64,000 nucleotides of DNA from assembly GCA_973895155.1 (NCBI GenBank), contig OZ316896.1, positions 7,564,001 to 7,628,000 on the forward strand, read 5' to 3'. The stretch's first letter is position 1. Every line of letters starts with the position of its first letter. The notes beneath the pieces are model-generated. The model ran no database searches and was not told the origin of the DNA. It was given only the letters and a program-made list of their open reading frames with translations. Source of the stretch: Marsupella aquatica (lineage: Eukaryota; Marchantiophyta). This document shows positions 46,853 through 57,751 of this stretch, in pieces. The position numbers and the translations under genes are program-made.

Positions 46853-47728
46853 ACTATCCTCCAATTTTGGATTTGGACTAGGACCATCCGAGTCCGGATT
46901 TGGACCGGGACCATCCAAGTCTGGATTAGGACTGCAATCCTCTGAGTCTGGATTTGGACTACGATCCTCCGATTCTGGATTTGGCCTGGGACCATCCGAG
47001 TCCGGATTTGGACCAGGACCATCCAAGTTCGGATTTGGACTGCAATCCTCCGAGTCTGGATTTGGACTACAATCCTCCGATTCTGGATTTGGACTGGGAC
47101 CATCCGAGTCCGGATTTGGACCGGGACCATCCAAGTCCGGATTTGGACTGCAATCCTTCGAGTCTGGATTTGGACTACGATCCTCCAATTCTGGATTTGG
47201 ACTGGGACCATCCCAGTCCAAGGTTGGACTAGGACCATCCCAATCCAAACTAGGACTTGGACCATCCAAGTCCAAACCTGGACTCGGACCATCCCAATCC
47301 AAACTTGGACTTGGACCGTCCAAGTCCAAACTTGGACTCGGACCATCCCAATCCAAACTTGGACTCGGACCATCCCAATCCAAACTAGGACTTAGACCAT
47401 CCAAGTCCAAACTAGGACTCGGACCATCCCAATCCAAACTTGGACTCGGACCATCCTAATCCAAAGTTGGACTCGGACCATCCAAGTTCAAACTTGGACT
47501 CGGATGATCCCAATCCAAAGTTGGACTCGGACCATCATAATCCAAAGTTGGACTCGGACCATCCCAATCCAAACTAGGACTTGGACCATCCAAGTTCAAA
47601 CTTGGACTCGTATGATCCCAATCCAAAGTTGGACTCAGATGATCCCAATGCAAACTTGGACTAGGACCATCCGAATCCAAACTTGGACTAGGACCATCCG
47701 AATCCAAACTTGGACTAGGACCATCCTA
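46853..47728. repeat. 27-bp minisatellite with GGACCATCC core
   Basis: About 32 units of 27 bp built on TTGGACTCGGACCATCCCAA. Because 27 is a multiple of 3, long frames stay open on both strands (for example minus 47437-46742, repeating DWDGPSPSL). Units fall into subfamilies: TCCGGATTTGGACC types on the left and TCCAAACTTGGACT types on the right. It lies directly upstream of the triple-domain gene, in the divergent region of element C. Confidence 0.9.
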
Positions 47729-49007
47729 GACCAACCCATGATGTAATGGGAGATAAACTTCAAACATCTTAAGCTAAGAAAAATCCAAATTTAGGAAGAC
47801 CCCGTATTTTACGGATCTCCCTAGATATGGTGTAGCCTAAAGTTTGCGTGGTCTTAAGGCAGACCCTAATGTCTACATACAGTTTCATGAAATAATGGAA
47901 CCTTATATTTGAATGCATTAACCTTATATACTCACATTAGTATTAAGATCTGGTAGAAGATGAATATCACATCCAAGGGGTATACATTGTTGTTTGAATA
48001 ATGGTAAAAACTTCTCAGAACCTTGAAATACAAGCTATATGCCACTAAATCTTGGGAGTAAAAAACAAACTGAACCCTAAACCACACATGTCTGTAAAAG
48101 ATAAACTGAGAGGACTCCAAAAGTCAAGAAGCTGGCTAAGCTGACCCAATGAAGGTAAGTGGCTCAATACATAACACTTTAAGAGAAACTCCACTCCGGA
48201 TTACATGGAGCTTAGATTTGGGAAACTAGAACAAGAATGAGCTCCGAAGTGGGCATCTCCCAAATTATACCCTTCGCTCGAGTCGGCTCAACCGGAAATT
48301 GCGTGAAGATAAGGGTTGAGTACGCGTTCACCTTAGCTTGCGGACACACCTTATCTTCACGAGCCTAATTGCGTGGGGACTACCATGGAAGGTTGTTAGG
48401 TATGCAGGACATCAAGGAAGGAGGCCGTATGCAAGGTGAGGGCAACGGGCCGTATGCAAGAGCAGGCCATACGCCAGAGCAGGCCGTACACCAGAGCAGG
48501 CCGTATGCAATAGAAGGAGGCAACCGGCCGTACACAGGCCGGGGTGAGGCAGGAGGGGGTAAAGGGACGGAGAGGTCCAGCCAGGACCTCATTTTCATTC
48601 TCTCACTCTTCGCTCTCTCGCTCTCTCGCTCTCTCGCTCTCCTCCTCACTCTCTCGCTCTCCTCTTGCTCTCCTTGCTCTCTGCTCTCCGCTCTCTCTCT
48701 GCTCTCCGTTCTCTCTCTGCCTCCCCGCCTCCGCCTGCCTCTGCCTTCCACCTTCCACCTCCATTCTTTTTTATTGCCCTAGATTGGACGCCTGCTAAGA
48801 CGCCACGTGACACGCTGCCACGTGTTAGAAAGATGGAAGTGAATCGCATCCTTGTGATGTCCTACGTGGAAGAAACGGAGGAGTTTGACCTCTCCTCTAT
48901 GAGCGACAGTGTGGAACTGGCACTCAAAGACTCTAGACAATTTCAATCACGAATCCCTAGTAAGTATCCATCACCTATCCTCCCTAAGTCTTAGAGGACT
49001 GGGACCA
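47729..49007. other. Noncoding divergent region of element C
   Basis: No supportable gene. It holds four copies of a CAGAGCAGGCCGTATGC-like unit (about 48455-48515) and a CT-rich tract with TCTCGCTC repeats (48600-48720), then CCACGTG words at about 48800-48825. This may be the bidirectional promoter region; the open frames across the CT tract are compositional. Confidence 0.45.
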
Positions 49008-49225
49008 TCCGAGTCCAAACTTGGACTCGGACCATCCCAATCCAAACTTGGACTCGGACCATCCAAATCCAAAGTTGGACTCGGATGATCCCAATCCAAA
49101 GTTGGACTCGGACCATCCCAATCCAAAGTTGGACTCGGATGATCCTAATCCATCTAGGAGATTGAATCCTGATTGTAGGAGCAAGTCTAAAACCATCTCA
49201 AGTTGGACTAGGACCATCCTAATCC
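49008..49225. repeat. TTGGACT...GGACCATCC repeats at the start of copy C
   Basis: Five to six units of the same family as the 27-bp minisatellite (49008-49150), then another at 49201-49223 after a unique spacer. They are readable as MDSDHPNPNL-like peptide in frame with the downstream gene, but probably serve as DNA repeat, with the protein starting at 49267. Confidence 0.75.
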
Positions 49226-49266
49226 AACAAGAGTTATTCGAATGTTGTAAAGGTTTCAAGTCTAAC

Positions 49267-52200
49267 ATGGATGACGTTTATGATGTAGGGAGCGATCTTG
49301 TTGTTTTCAAACCCGTGATTGCACCGACCCACTGCCTGGACGGATTCTTACTAGATGAGAGATCCCCACGCTTTCAATGGGGGCTTGAGTTCTCAAGAAC
49401 CCCGCTTAATAATGAAGTGCCATCAACCACGATTGAACCTGTTTTGACCTTAAAGTGCAGAGGAAATGATAGCCTGACTTTTGTTTGCGGACCTGTGGTC
49501 TCTGTTGGCATTGGAGGGAGAGGGATGAATACGGTCATTCTTGAGATGCACGATAAGTCCTGTTGGGTTAAAGTTAACCTTCTGTCAAAGGCATACTCCT
49601 CTGAATTCAATGTCGAATGGCACGCAAGTGGGGAATTGAGCGTTTTGTCAATGGGATTTTTTCCAAAGACCTATGACACAAAGAAGTTGGTCGCCGGGGT
49701 AACTGGTATGCTTTCAGTCGACATTATGTATGGGTTTCAATATTTGAAACTCAACATGATGAAGCACCAAGGCAATTTTTCTTTTGCAACTACCTGGACG
49801 TTAAGCAATTTACTTGAGAAAGCTGGATTGTTATTGTTGGAGTCGGAGGAGCCTGGTGTTTTAATTGATAAGGATGTTGCATTTGCTCCCAAGTTTGATT
49901 CAGTCAAAGCAAAGCAATGGATAGAATCTTTGTCCAAGGCGAGAAAGCTTCCAGCGGTGAATACAAACCCTGTGCCCAAGAAAGCGCCAGAGAAAGCTCT
50001 AGAACCTACAACAGAGACCGCGGGAACTACAACAGCGACCTCTCAAAGAGCAGTGGGAAAACGAAAACAAAGCCAAAGGAAACCTTCGGTTGAGAAGAAA
50101 CTTCCGGTTGAGAAGCCGAGTTGAGAAGCCAGTTGAGAAGCCGAGTACGAGAAGCCAAGTTGAGAAGCCAGTTGAGAAGAAACGTCCGGTTGAGAAGCCG
50201 AGTGCAAGTGAAAAGAGACCAAGACAGAAGAAGAAACAGAAAATTGACAGTGCCATCATGGATGACACTACAAAAAACCTAACAGTGCATTCACAAGATG
50301 TGGACGAGCAGTTGGACGCTCCTGAGGAGAAGAAGGTCTTAGAAGGTAATGAGGTATTGCAACAAATGGAGCAATATTATACGTTTGGGATCAATTCGAT
50401 ATTTCTATTCCTGTAGACAGTATTTTCCCTGCGTCGGCAAGACTCTGTTACAGAATGTTGAATGCAGAACATGTAAAGGAGGTGGCCAATTCCATGATAA
50501 GAAATCCGGGGCATGAACCACACATAGCAGACTTGATTCCTTACACTACAAAACATAGAAACCTAATGCAATATGACAACACAGAATCAGATAGAAGGGA
50601 CTTTGTAGCAGCCGTGAAAAAGGGCGAGGTGCAATTCCTTGCCATTAGCGGTCAACATTCGGCTAGAGCAGCCAGATGGATTCGAGAATGGGCAAACAAG
50701 GATGCCAAGCTGACAGCATTGGCGAAAAAGCTGGAATTTCGAAAGTCAAGAATATTATCTCATCGAACACCATCGTCAATATTAGTTGAGCATTCAATGC
50801 GATCTAATGCGATCAATAGCACGATGGTGTTTCAATCATGCTTCAAAGATACAGTCATTCATGCTAGGCGACAATTTGTGGAATGTGGAAAACCTAGCCG
50901 TCCAAAACATGGGGACAACAAAACAAACGCTCAAGACAATCAAAAATTTCAGGTACGAAGTGTTACTGGTTGATGGGTACAATACCGTAGATTCATGCAC
51001 ATTCAATAGAATATTTCCACTGATATCGCCTAGTTTTGCGTTGGACTGGGACCATCCCAGTCCAAATGGATTCATGCACATTCAGTAGAATCTTTGTCCA
51101 CTGATATCGTCTAGTTTTGTGTTGGATTGGGATGGTCCTAGTCCAAATGGATTCATGCACATTCAGTAGAATATTTCCACTGATATCGCCTAGTTTTGCG
51201 TTGGACTGGGATGGTCCCAGTCCAAATGGATTCATACACATTCAATAGATTATTTTTCCACTGATACTGTCTAGTTTTGTTCTGGACTGGGATGGTCCCA
51301 GTCCAAACTAAATCATCCACATTCAATAGAATATTTCCACTGATACTGTCTAGTTCTATGTTGGACTGGGATGGTCTCAGTCCGCACCTGAGTGCTATCA
51401 AACAATTGAGTTATGGAGAACTAACAGACTTTCCTTTGCAATTGTAGGATTGGTTGGCTCTTGCAAGAATGACCATGGGAAGGAAAGATTGTCGAAATGT
51501 TTACTGGTTACTGTTTGTGGACGATGCTCTTTTTGAGTTATGGAGTTTGGTATGCCAGTTGTGGTTGGATGGGAAACTTCCCGATGGAGCTGGGGTAGAA
51601 GGAAATGAGAAGTCTGAAAAAGCAATTACTGTTGCCATGTTTCGTTGTTTTGATGGTGAGTTGATCTCACAATGAGACATCACAAGAATACTGACGCGGG
51701 TGAAGTCAGGAAAGGTATTGCTAAAGAAAGATGCCTCTAATAAATCAGACATGCCATCTATAGAGGAGTTGGCCAAAGATGTGAAGATCGTGCGGAAACT
51801 GAAGTCCCTTATTGAAGACTACTATTGCACCAAGGATGCGGTGAATTTCCCAGAAAATACTAATTGGGGGAAAGTAGTGGAGGTTCTTCCTACGCTAGCA
51901 ATTGATTCAGAGTTCAACAGGTGTCGAAGAGCCGCTGGCAACATCTATCTTGCCAACCTTTTAAAACCAAATCATACGCGGGAGAGCGCAATCTTGCCGA
52001 CGGCATTGGCATTCCGCCTAGATGATATATACTGCCAAAAATTTGGTGGAGGATCACGTTCTCGGACCCTACCATGGGCTACATTTTTTAGCGACAATCT
52101 CATGAAGACCATTGATCTAGAGTCATTGCAAGAAGCTCCTCCGACCTGCCCTCTTGCCATTGTTGATTTTAGCCGGCTTTCGCAAAAACAAGGACTGAAG

Positions 52201-53342
52201 CAGAGATTCTTGTTCTCTTTGAATACATTGTGGAGCTTCCACAAAATCCCACGATTGTTGTGACGATAATAGTTCATCCTGGACAACTTGCATTGAATGT
52301 CCATGGTGCCCTTCGTAAACTGGGACAAGAGAAAGCTTTGACCATTCACATTGAGTATGGGAGTTATTCTCGAGATGATCAACCGCACCCTCATGACTCA
52401 TGTTGGGGTGGGGGGATTGAAGAAGTTATCTTTGCGGGGATTTCTCGAGATGAAGACGTCAATTGGAATGAAGTTTTCAAGCCCAACTATCCAAAGCCAA
52501 AATTCTTGTATACTGCAAAGGATGTTGATTATGAAGTATGCAAGATCGACAAGGGAAAGGGGAAGGCTAAGGAATCAGATGAGGGGACACAAAACGACGA
52601 CCTAAAAGTGGTTTTGGACCCGGAAGAGGCCGTCAAGATTATGAATATGGCCCCTCAATTTGAGACAGTTGGCAGTCGCGGAGGGTGGGTTAATCCTCAT
52701 GCCAAACCCACGCGGATGATCCAAAGGATTATTGAATCCTTGTCAGAACTGGGAGATTTGGTTCTAGATTTTTTCTCCGGTGGCCAAGTCATGAAGACAT
52801 CATTTTTTTGCGATAGGGAATGCTTTGTTTATTGTGACTCTCACTCCGAGAGGCATTTTGTGGAAGCTTTTGCTTCCTACCTTTGCGAGAGAGTTCCCTC
52901 ACTTAAAGCTCATTGTGAATCACTTGCTGAAAATTCTCGACAATGGGCTACCACTGTTGCGCCTGTAGCTGTTGCTGTTGAATCCGATGGTTCTGAGTCT
53001 GAAGATGTTGCTGACAAAGTGGCTGAAGGCGTAGAGGCATCAGAGGAGGCATATGTCAAGATTTTGGATGACCGTGTTGGTCAAGGGGAGCCTTATGATG
53101 TAGATGATGATATTGGACTTGCACCAAACCGTTCATCTAGTTTAGATGACATCCCTCTGGGGCCCAATGAAGTTCAAGTTGATGATAACTTGGACAAGGA
53201 TGATCCCAATCCAACAACGCCGGGAGGACAGATGGAGCAACTGGAAGGAGCAAGGGTTGATACGTTTGATCATCTTTCTTCAACCAATCTGCTCAGGGGT
53301 CTCACTATATGGGGACCTCCCCATCGCCTGCGACGTTTTTAG
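49267..53342 (+). pseudogene. Copy C: ParB-like/DNA methyltransferase-like gene of element C
   Basis: An N-terminal unknown domain (49267-49970) leads to a Lys/Glu/Pro-rich linker with VEKPVEKPS repeats (one-base frame change near 50120). A ParB-like domain follows (frame open from about 50382: SIPVDSIFP, then EHVKEVANSM, then VQFLAISGQHSARAARWI), then a GT-AG intron (about 50951-51446) with five 80-bp repeats. The methyltransferase-like part has CPLAIVDFSR (DPPY position, degenerate, about 52150), NPTIVVTIIV, and KPTRMIQRIIESLSELGDLVLDFFSGG (52700-52785), a clear motif X-I block of beta-class enzymes. The C-terminus is acidic and encodes one unit of the palindromic repeat (about 53190-53215). 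Breaks: TGA at 51673 and a frame change near 52170-52200. The ParB-before-methyltransferase order recalls phage and plasmid proteins. Confidence 0.62.
50991..51390. repeat. Five 80-bp intronic repeats, each with a palindromic core
   Basis: Tandem units of 79-81 bp start with ATTCATGCACATTCA and end with TTGGACTGGGATGGTCCCAG plus TCCAAA. The core is a perfect palindrome with a 3-bp centre in three of the five units. They fill most of the intron between the ParB-like and methyltransferase-like exons of copy C. Confidence 0.9.
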
Positions 53343-53650
53343 GCCTCGGACCCCCTAAAATGTAAGAAAAAAAATTTATTTATTAACCCCTATAAAGTTG
53401 GAATATTCTTGGAATATTCTAAAAATTGGATTAAAAGGACCCTAATGTTCTTATAAGTCTCAAAATTGAATTTAAAAGACCCTATTGTTCTTCTACAAAA
53501 ATTCTTAAGTCTTCCCTTAGAACCAATAAAATGACCCTATCCTTCGTCGCACGTGATATGCCATTTTTGTGGAAGTGAAACCCCCGAGCCAATCTGATCA
53601 ATGAAGGCGCAACGAGGCTCGGAGATTCAAATGAAGCTGAAACTAAAGAA

Positions 53651-54082
53651 TTGACTCGGGGGGAGACCGAGGGGGAGACTGGCGGATTGCTTGTCATTCC
53701 GATCAATCCAGGAGGAAATGCATCAACGGCTACTGACAACCAGGCAGGTGCTTCAACTTGTCCTGACACACTCTTTTCAGCTTCTGATGACAAATTGGTG
53801 TTCGTTCGTTCACACTCGGGGAGTCCTACTGTCCTTCCGCTCTCAAAAAAGAAAGGAAATAGAGTTGGATCAACTGGATGGAGGTCATTGGAATGCGACG
53901 CACGATGTTACGTGTGGAAAAGTGGGCCAAATCGAGGCCAAGAAATATCATTGGATGCTGCTCCTTCAATTCTCAATAAGGAGGAGTATAAGAGTGGAGA
54001 ATTGGGGTTGATAACTCCTGTTTGGACTTCACCTTATTGGGTAGAACAAAGTACTTCAGATGTCAATTTTGAAATCCAATAG
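53651..54082 (+). CDS. Small open frame of unknown function in element C
   Basis: An open frame of 143 codons between copy C and the phosphatase-like gene. The last 85 residues look globular, with several Trp (STGWRSLECDARCYVW, WTSPYWVEQ). I do not recognise a family. It could be a downstream exon of copy C, since no terminator or promoter is evident between them. Confidence 0.3.
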   Translation: MTRGETEGETGGLLVIPINPGGNASTATDNQAGASTCPDTLFSASDDKLVFVRSHSGSPTVLPLSKKKGNRVGSTGWRSLECDARCYVWKSGPNRGQEISLDAAPSILNKEEYKSGELGLITPVWTSPYWVEQSTSDVNFEIQ

Positions 54083-54350
54083 GAGCTTGGTGCTGACATG
54101 ATTATTGATGAATACGGATCTCTTATTTCGGAATGAAATTCAGCCTTTGACTTTGTATTTATTCATATCAATCTAAAATACTTCTCGGTCTCACAAAATG
54201 CGCTCACCAATTAAAGTCTCCATATCCGTCTACACATTGTGAGGCTTCTAAAAATGGTATGTAGGTTAATTTTCTTTTTTGTCAGCCATTGTCTTGTATT
54301 TTTGGACTGAGACAATCCTAATCCAAAGTTCACTTTTGGTCTTTTCTCTG

Positions 54351-55412
54351 AGAATGGTGTTTGGTGCACTTGCAGAATCGAGACCTGGTCCCCTCAAGCG
54401 GAAGTTGCTGATTTTGGACCTTAATAAAATACTTTGGGATTCCATTGAATTCCAAAGCAAGGGCACATCCAAGAATATTGTCACCTCAAGTGGAGTGCAT
54501 TGGGATAGATCAAATGGAACTAGTCGCATGTATACAGAGAGGCCAGGGCTCCATGAGTTTCTAAAGTTGGTTTTTGACCGGTTTGACGTTGCAATTTGGA
54601 CATGTGCTGGGATGTCGCAAACAGTGAAAATGTTGAACATGATGTTCACAATTGAGGAGCGGTTGAAACTGAAGTTTGTATTCACATAGGTGGAAGCCTT
54701 TGACACAGGCATTCAAAGGCGTGACATTACAAATGGAAAGGAAAATGTGCTATTGAAGGATTTTCGGGTGGTATGGAGTGCATTTGGAAATCTATATGAT
54801 GAAACCAACACACTCCTTGTGGATGACTCCCCCTTGAAGGCATTTGCCAACCCAGACATGATTGGACTATTTCCAGTGCCCTACATGCATGCCAATCGTG
54901 GAGACAATTTTCTTCTAACAATTCTTTGGCCATGTCTTGAGAAACTGTCACATGCAAGTGACATTCATTGTTATCTTCTCCTAAACTCTCCAAAGTGGTC
55001 TCTATTGCACATTAAGAGAGACAAGGCAAAAAATGAGATTACTTATGATCAACTTAGTAAGAGATGTGCAGCAAAAATTTGGAAGTCACAGTATAGGCAT
55101 AGTGTGCTGGACCTCAATAGCAATGAGATTCCTTGGGCTATGAAGCACCATATATGCAGCTTACGTCCTGAGGTGGAACTTGACGATGCACTTGTCACCT
55201 CACTTGCTAGATCATTTGTAGGACGGGAATATTCAGGTCTGTATAGAGAAAATCCCAGACACTTTTTGCGGGAGATTATAGCAGTTAGGAACAACACCAC
55301 CAAATTTCATCTCCCTGAAGATAAAGGGAGTTGCAACCGTGACATTAGGGTAGATAGTAAAGGAGACAAAGGCACGTGCTCAAATAAATATTGTAAGGAG
55401 CACTTTGTTTAG
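54351..55412 (+). pseudogene. FCP/NIF-type (HAD) phosphatase-like gene with KEN-like C-terminus
   Basis: HAD-fold FCP1/NIF homology: KRKLLILDLNKILWDS (motif I; first Asp kept, second Asp read as Asn, as in plant relatives with LDLNG), TERPGLHEFLKLVFDRFDVAIWTC (motif II region), and NTLLVDDSPLKAFANP (the motif with paired Asp, about 54815-54865). A TAG at 54687-54689 splits an otherwise continuous frame; CAG to TAG would explain it. The last 100 residues include SGLYRENPRHFLREIIAVRNN, which resembles the KEN RNase domain of IRE1/RNase L, a weak match. Family role: dephosphorylating RNA polymerase II CTD or similar substrates. The altered motif I makes activity doubtful. Last gene on the plus strand of element C. 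Confidence 0.65.
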
Positions 55413-55670
55413 AGATCTGACTCATGTTAAGCCCATTAGATAGTAAAAATGGGTGCCAGCCCTGGATATTCATTGTAAGTTTGGACATAATTGTATATAA
55501 TTATTTTCACACATTATCAATCAATGGTCCTTGCCTGGGCTTCTTTGTGCGGAAATGTTTTTACAAGTATGATCTCTATCCCATGGTTCTTTGTGAACTA
55601 ATAAGTAATATAATACTATTATATTATATTATATTATAATAATATAATACTAATAAGATTTGGCCTATAA
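55413..55670. other. AT-rich noncoding stretch with TATTA microsatellite
   Basis: No gene. A run of ATATT/TAATA lies at about 55605-55655. It is the 3' flank of the phosphatase-like gene. Confidence 0.5.
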
Positions 55671-55752
55671 AGTGTACATTTAGGTATCAAAAAGTGTACA
55701 TTTGGGCTTCGTAAAGTGTACATTTGGGGACATAAAAGTGTACATTTCAGGA
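55671..55752. repeat. GTGTACATTT repeats, right subterminal array of element C
   Basis: Four copies of AAAGTGTACATTTGGG, the same family and the same strand as the 42471-42794 array. This supports the two ends belonging to one element. Confidence 0.85.
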
Positions 55753-55772
55753 CTGATTTGTGAACAAAAGAA

Positions 55773-55822
55773 AATACACTTTTAATGAATAGGTTGATAA
55801 TAATGACACACAACACCGCCCT
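55773..55822 (-). repeat. Element C right terminal inverted repeat
   Basis: Reads AATACACTTTTAATGAATAGG inward of ACACCGCCCT, complementary to the left end. Confidence 0.65.
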
Positions 55823-56675
55823 CTTCGATAAAAGATCCGACAGCATACTGACCACTAAGCTTTGGAGTACCCTGCCATGCCTTAGCATTTGCCTTCTTCT
55901 TCCTTTGGAAGTACTTGCAGGACTTGTTCCGACATTCAATAAATCCCGTACAGGTAACCTTATCGAATTGCCAAAGTTTTTTTGGCTGAACGTTTGCGGT
56001 AGTGGGAAATATGCGTGTCCAAATGTAGCAATCTTTGGCACGGTCCATGTCCCTTAGCCTAGAGCCTTTAAAGAGCATCTTGTCAATGGGTGGCAATTCA
56101 AACATGACGTTCCCATTATACTTAGTTGGCAGATAAGAGACTTGCTCATGTCTGAAATCACCCGCTGATATGAACCTCGATAACTCGCTATGACCAGTGG
56201 ATTTGAGTAACGTATCCATTGCACTCCGCCGATACACAACCTCCAACTGGTTGGAGCTTCCTGGAGTCTCACCTTTAACGACAGCATGTTGCGGGACTTT
56301 CATCTTCAACGGAGGACTTGGAGTGTGATCTCCATCTTCACTAGAAGAAATCTCGACAACATCAAATGGAACTTGGGGGACACTGGACAGTCCTTCATGT
56401 TGTCTTACTCAAAGTGAGTACAAAATCCCTGCGTATAGATGCCAAAACTGTTCATCATCATCCACATTGAATGTTGTTGCATCTTCGATGTCATCACTGG
56501 TTTTGAGCTCTCGAACAATGGCCTCAATATCATTCATCTTCAAATCAAATCTCCCGCAAAGGTATCTCTCCCGGACCTGCTTGTACGTGTCTTCCTTAGG
56601 GACGGGGATGGTCACAATATCCCCAGTCCCGAATCGGGATAGAACGATGGACCGAGACATTGCAATCAAAAACAA
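55823..56675 (-). pseudogene. MULE-type transposase, 5' part
   Basis: Minus-strand frames 56675-56409 (start MSRSIVL at 56660 plausible) and 56309 to about 55823. The first reads like a small ubiquitin-fold or PB1-like N-terminal domain (IPVPKEDTYKQVRERYL, then an acidic DDDEQFWHLY). The second has a repeat-like region and a Cys motif (CTGFIECRNKSCKYFQRKKK), as seen before the zinc/H-x-HP element of MULE proteins. The frame runs into the right end of element C at 55822, and its continuation is found at 42392 and below. The N-terminal domain and Cys motif fit the missing half of that gene; same-gene origin is inferred. Its start lies about 1.1 kb from the divergent copy B. Confidence 0.55.
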
Positions 56676-57751
56676 ATAACGAGGGCTGTAATGTTTTGGG
56701 GAAGAAAAGTCTATGGGAATATGGAGCTTATATCAGTCGAACCTGGGAACTTCACATTAACAGATCCGTTTGTATAAGACATAAAACATAGTCGACATAG
56801 GATCCGTTGGCACCATAAATGAATTTTGTCATTTTTCCCCGATAAGTCCGGATGTCAGACGCATACATACTTCCAAAAAAGACACCAGAAAAATCTTTAA
56901 CAGACTCTAAGATATTGTATAGTTGGAACAATTTGAGTAGCGCCTGGCGCTAACTAAAATACCTCAAACATAATGTGCCCAAAATCTCTAATATTCCATA
57001 CTAGCGCCTGGCGCTAGTATAGAAAAAATCTCCAGATATACATCAATACTATGAGGTAATTGGATTTAAATGGTCAATGAAAATGTGAATTCTCTTAGAA
57101 CTGTGGATGAAAAATTCTACTTTTCACTAGCGCCAGGCGTTAGTATAGGATGCAAGTAATGTTTCCCAAAAACCATTAAAACAATAGACATTTCTTTAAA
57201 TATGGGGGTTGTTTTGACAAAATTTATGTACTAGAGCCACTATTGCAGACCTATTTTATAGCTGTTGTTTTTACTAGCGCCGGGCACTGCCTTGACAATC
57301 ATCCCAATTATCTACTTCAAGTGAAGGTGTTTATAATAGCGCCCAACGCTAGTATTCCGAGTAAGAGAGGAAAACGGTAACATTTAACGATAACTTATGA
57401 GTTCCATGTGTGTTACGCTTCTTCTACCGCTTGATTTAGCTAATTAAGTTCTCCGCATACATACATTGGAATCCGCCAAACTTACGAGCTTCTCGCTTTA
57501 ATCGAAGCATTTCGCTGAATTCCACCCTCCTTCTAGAGTATATTACTCGTTGAGAGTTGATTAGAGTTCCATAATTTCATTGTATGATAGTTTGTACGCT
57601 TCTGGAAGGAAGACGATGGAGGTATATATTCCCCACTTCATCCGGAGGGTATAGTGCAATTCCTGACCAGGAGCGAGCTTATTTTGAATCCTCGTAGTCT
57701 TCGTTTACTGGTTTAGTTTATACACGTCGTGTAACTCATTCCATAAAATTC
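56676..57751. promoter_or_regulatory. Divergent intergenic region with five palindromes
   Basis: Between the divergent MULE gene and copy B. Palindromes of the AGCGCCtGGCGCT family lie at 56939-56951, 57003-57015, 57129-57141 (AGCGCCAGGCGTT), 57275-57287 and 57338-57350 (AGCGCCCAACGCT). The first three are 64 and 126 bp apart, and all five fall within 412 bp. No gene is seen. Shared promoter function is inferred from the arrangement only. Confidence 0.55.

Larger units (their letters stand above)
42393..55822. mobile_element. Element C: 13.4-kb TIR element with DUF7869-like transposase, ParB/methyltransferase-like gene and phosphatase-like gene
   Basis: The left end AGGGCGGT (42393) and the right end ACCGCCCT (55822) are inverted. 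Inside them, CCTATTCATTAAAAGT(A/G)TATT at about 42437-42457 matches the complement of 55773-55793 with one mismatch. The flanks are two parts of a minus-strand MULE gene, 5' part on the right and 3' part on the left, as expected if the element inserted into it. I could not find a target duplication of any length. Contents: minus-strand DDE-like transposase and triple DUF8039-like genes (43326-46802), a minisatellite, then plus-strand copy C and a phosphatase-like gene. The superfamily is not certain; CAGGG-like ends would suit hAT, but the transposase does not look like hAT. Confidence 0.6.

Noticed and set aside
46742-47437. 231-codon DWDGPSPSL repeat protein
   Set aside because: Open on both strands because the repeat unit is 27 bp; treated as minisatellite, not as a gene.
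48369-48798. Open frames of 84-137 codons on both strands
   Set aside because: They exist only because of the CT-rich TCTCGCTC tract and the CAGGCCGTA repeats; no domain or codon signal.
55634-56041. 135-codon minus-strand frame across the right end of element C
   Set aside because: It overlaps the MULE 5' frame in another phase and then reads through the GTGTACATTT repeats; a shadow.
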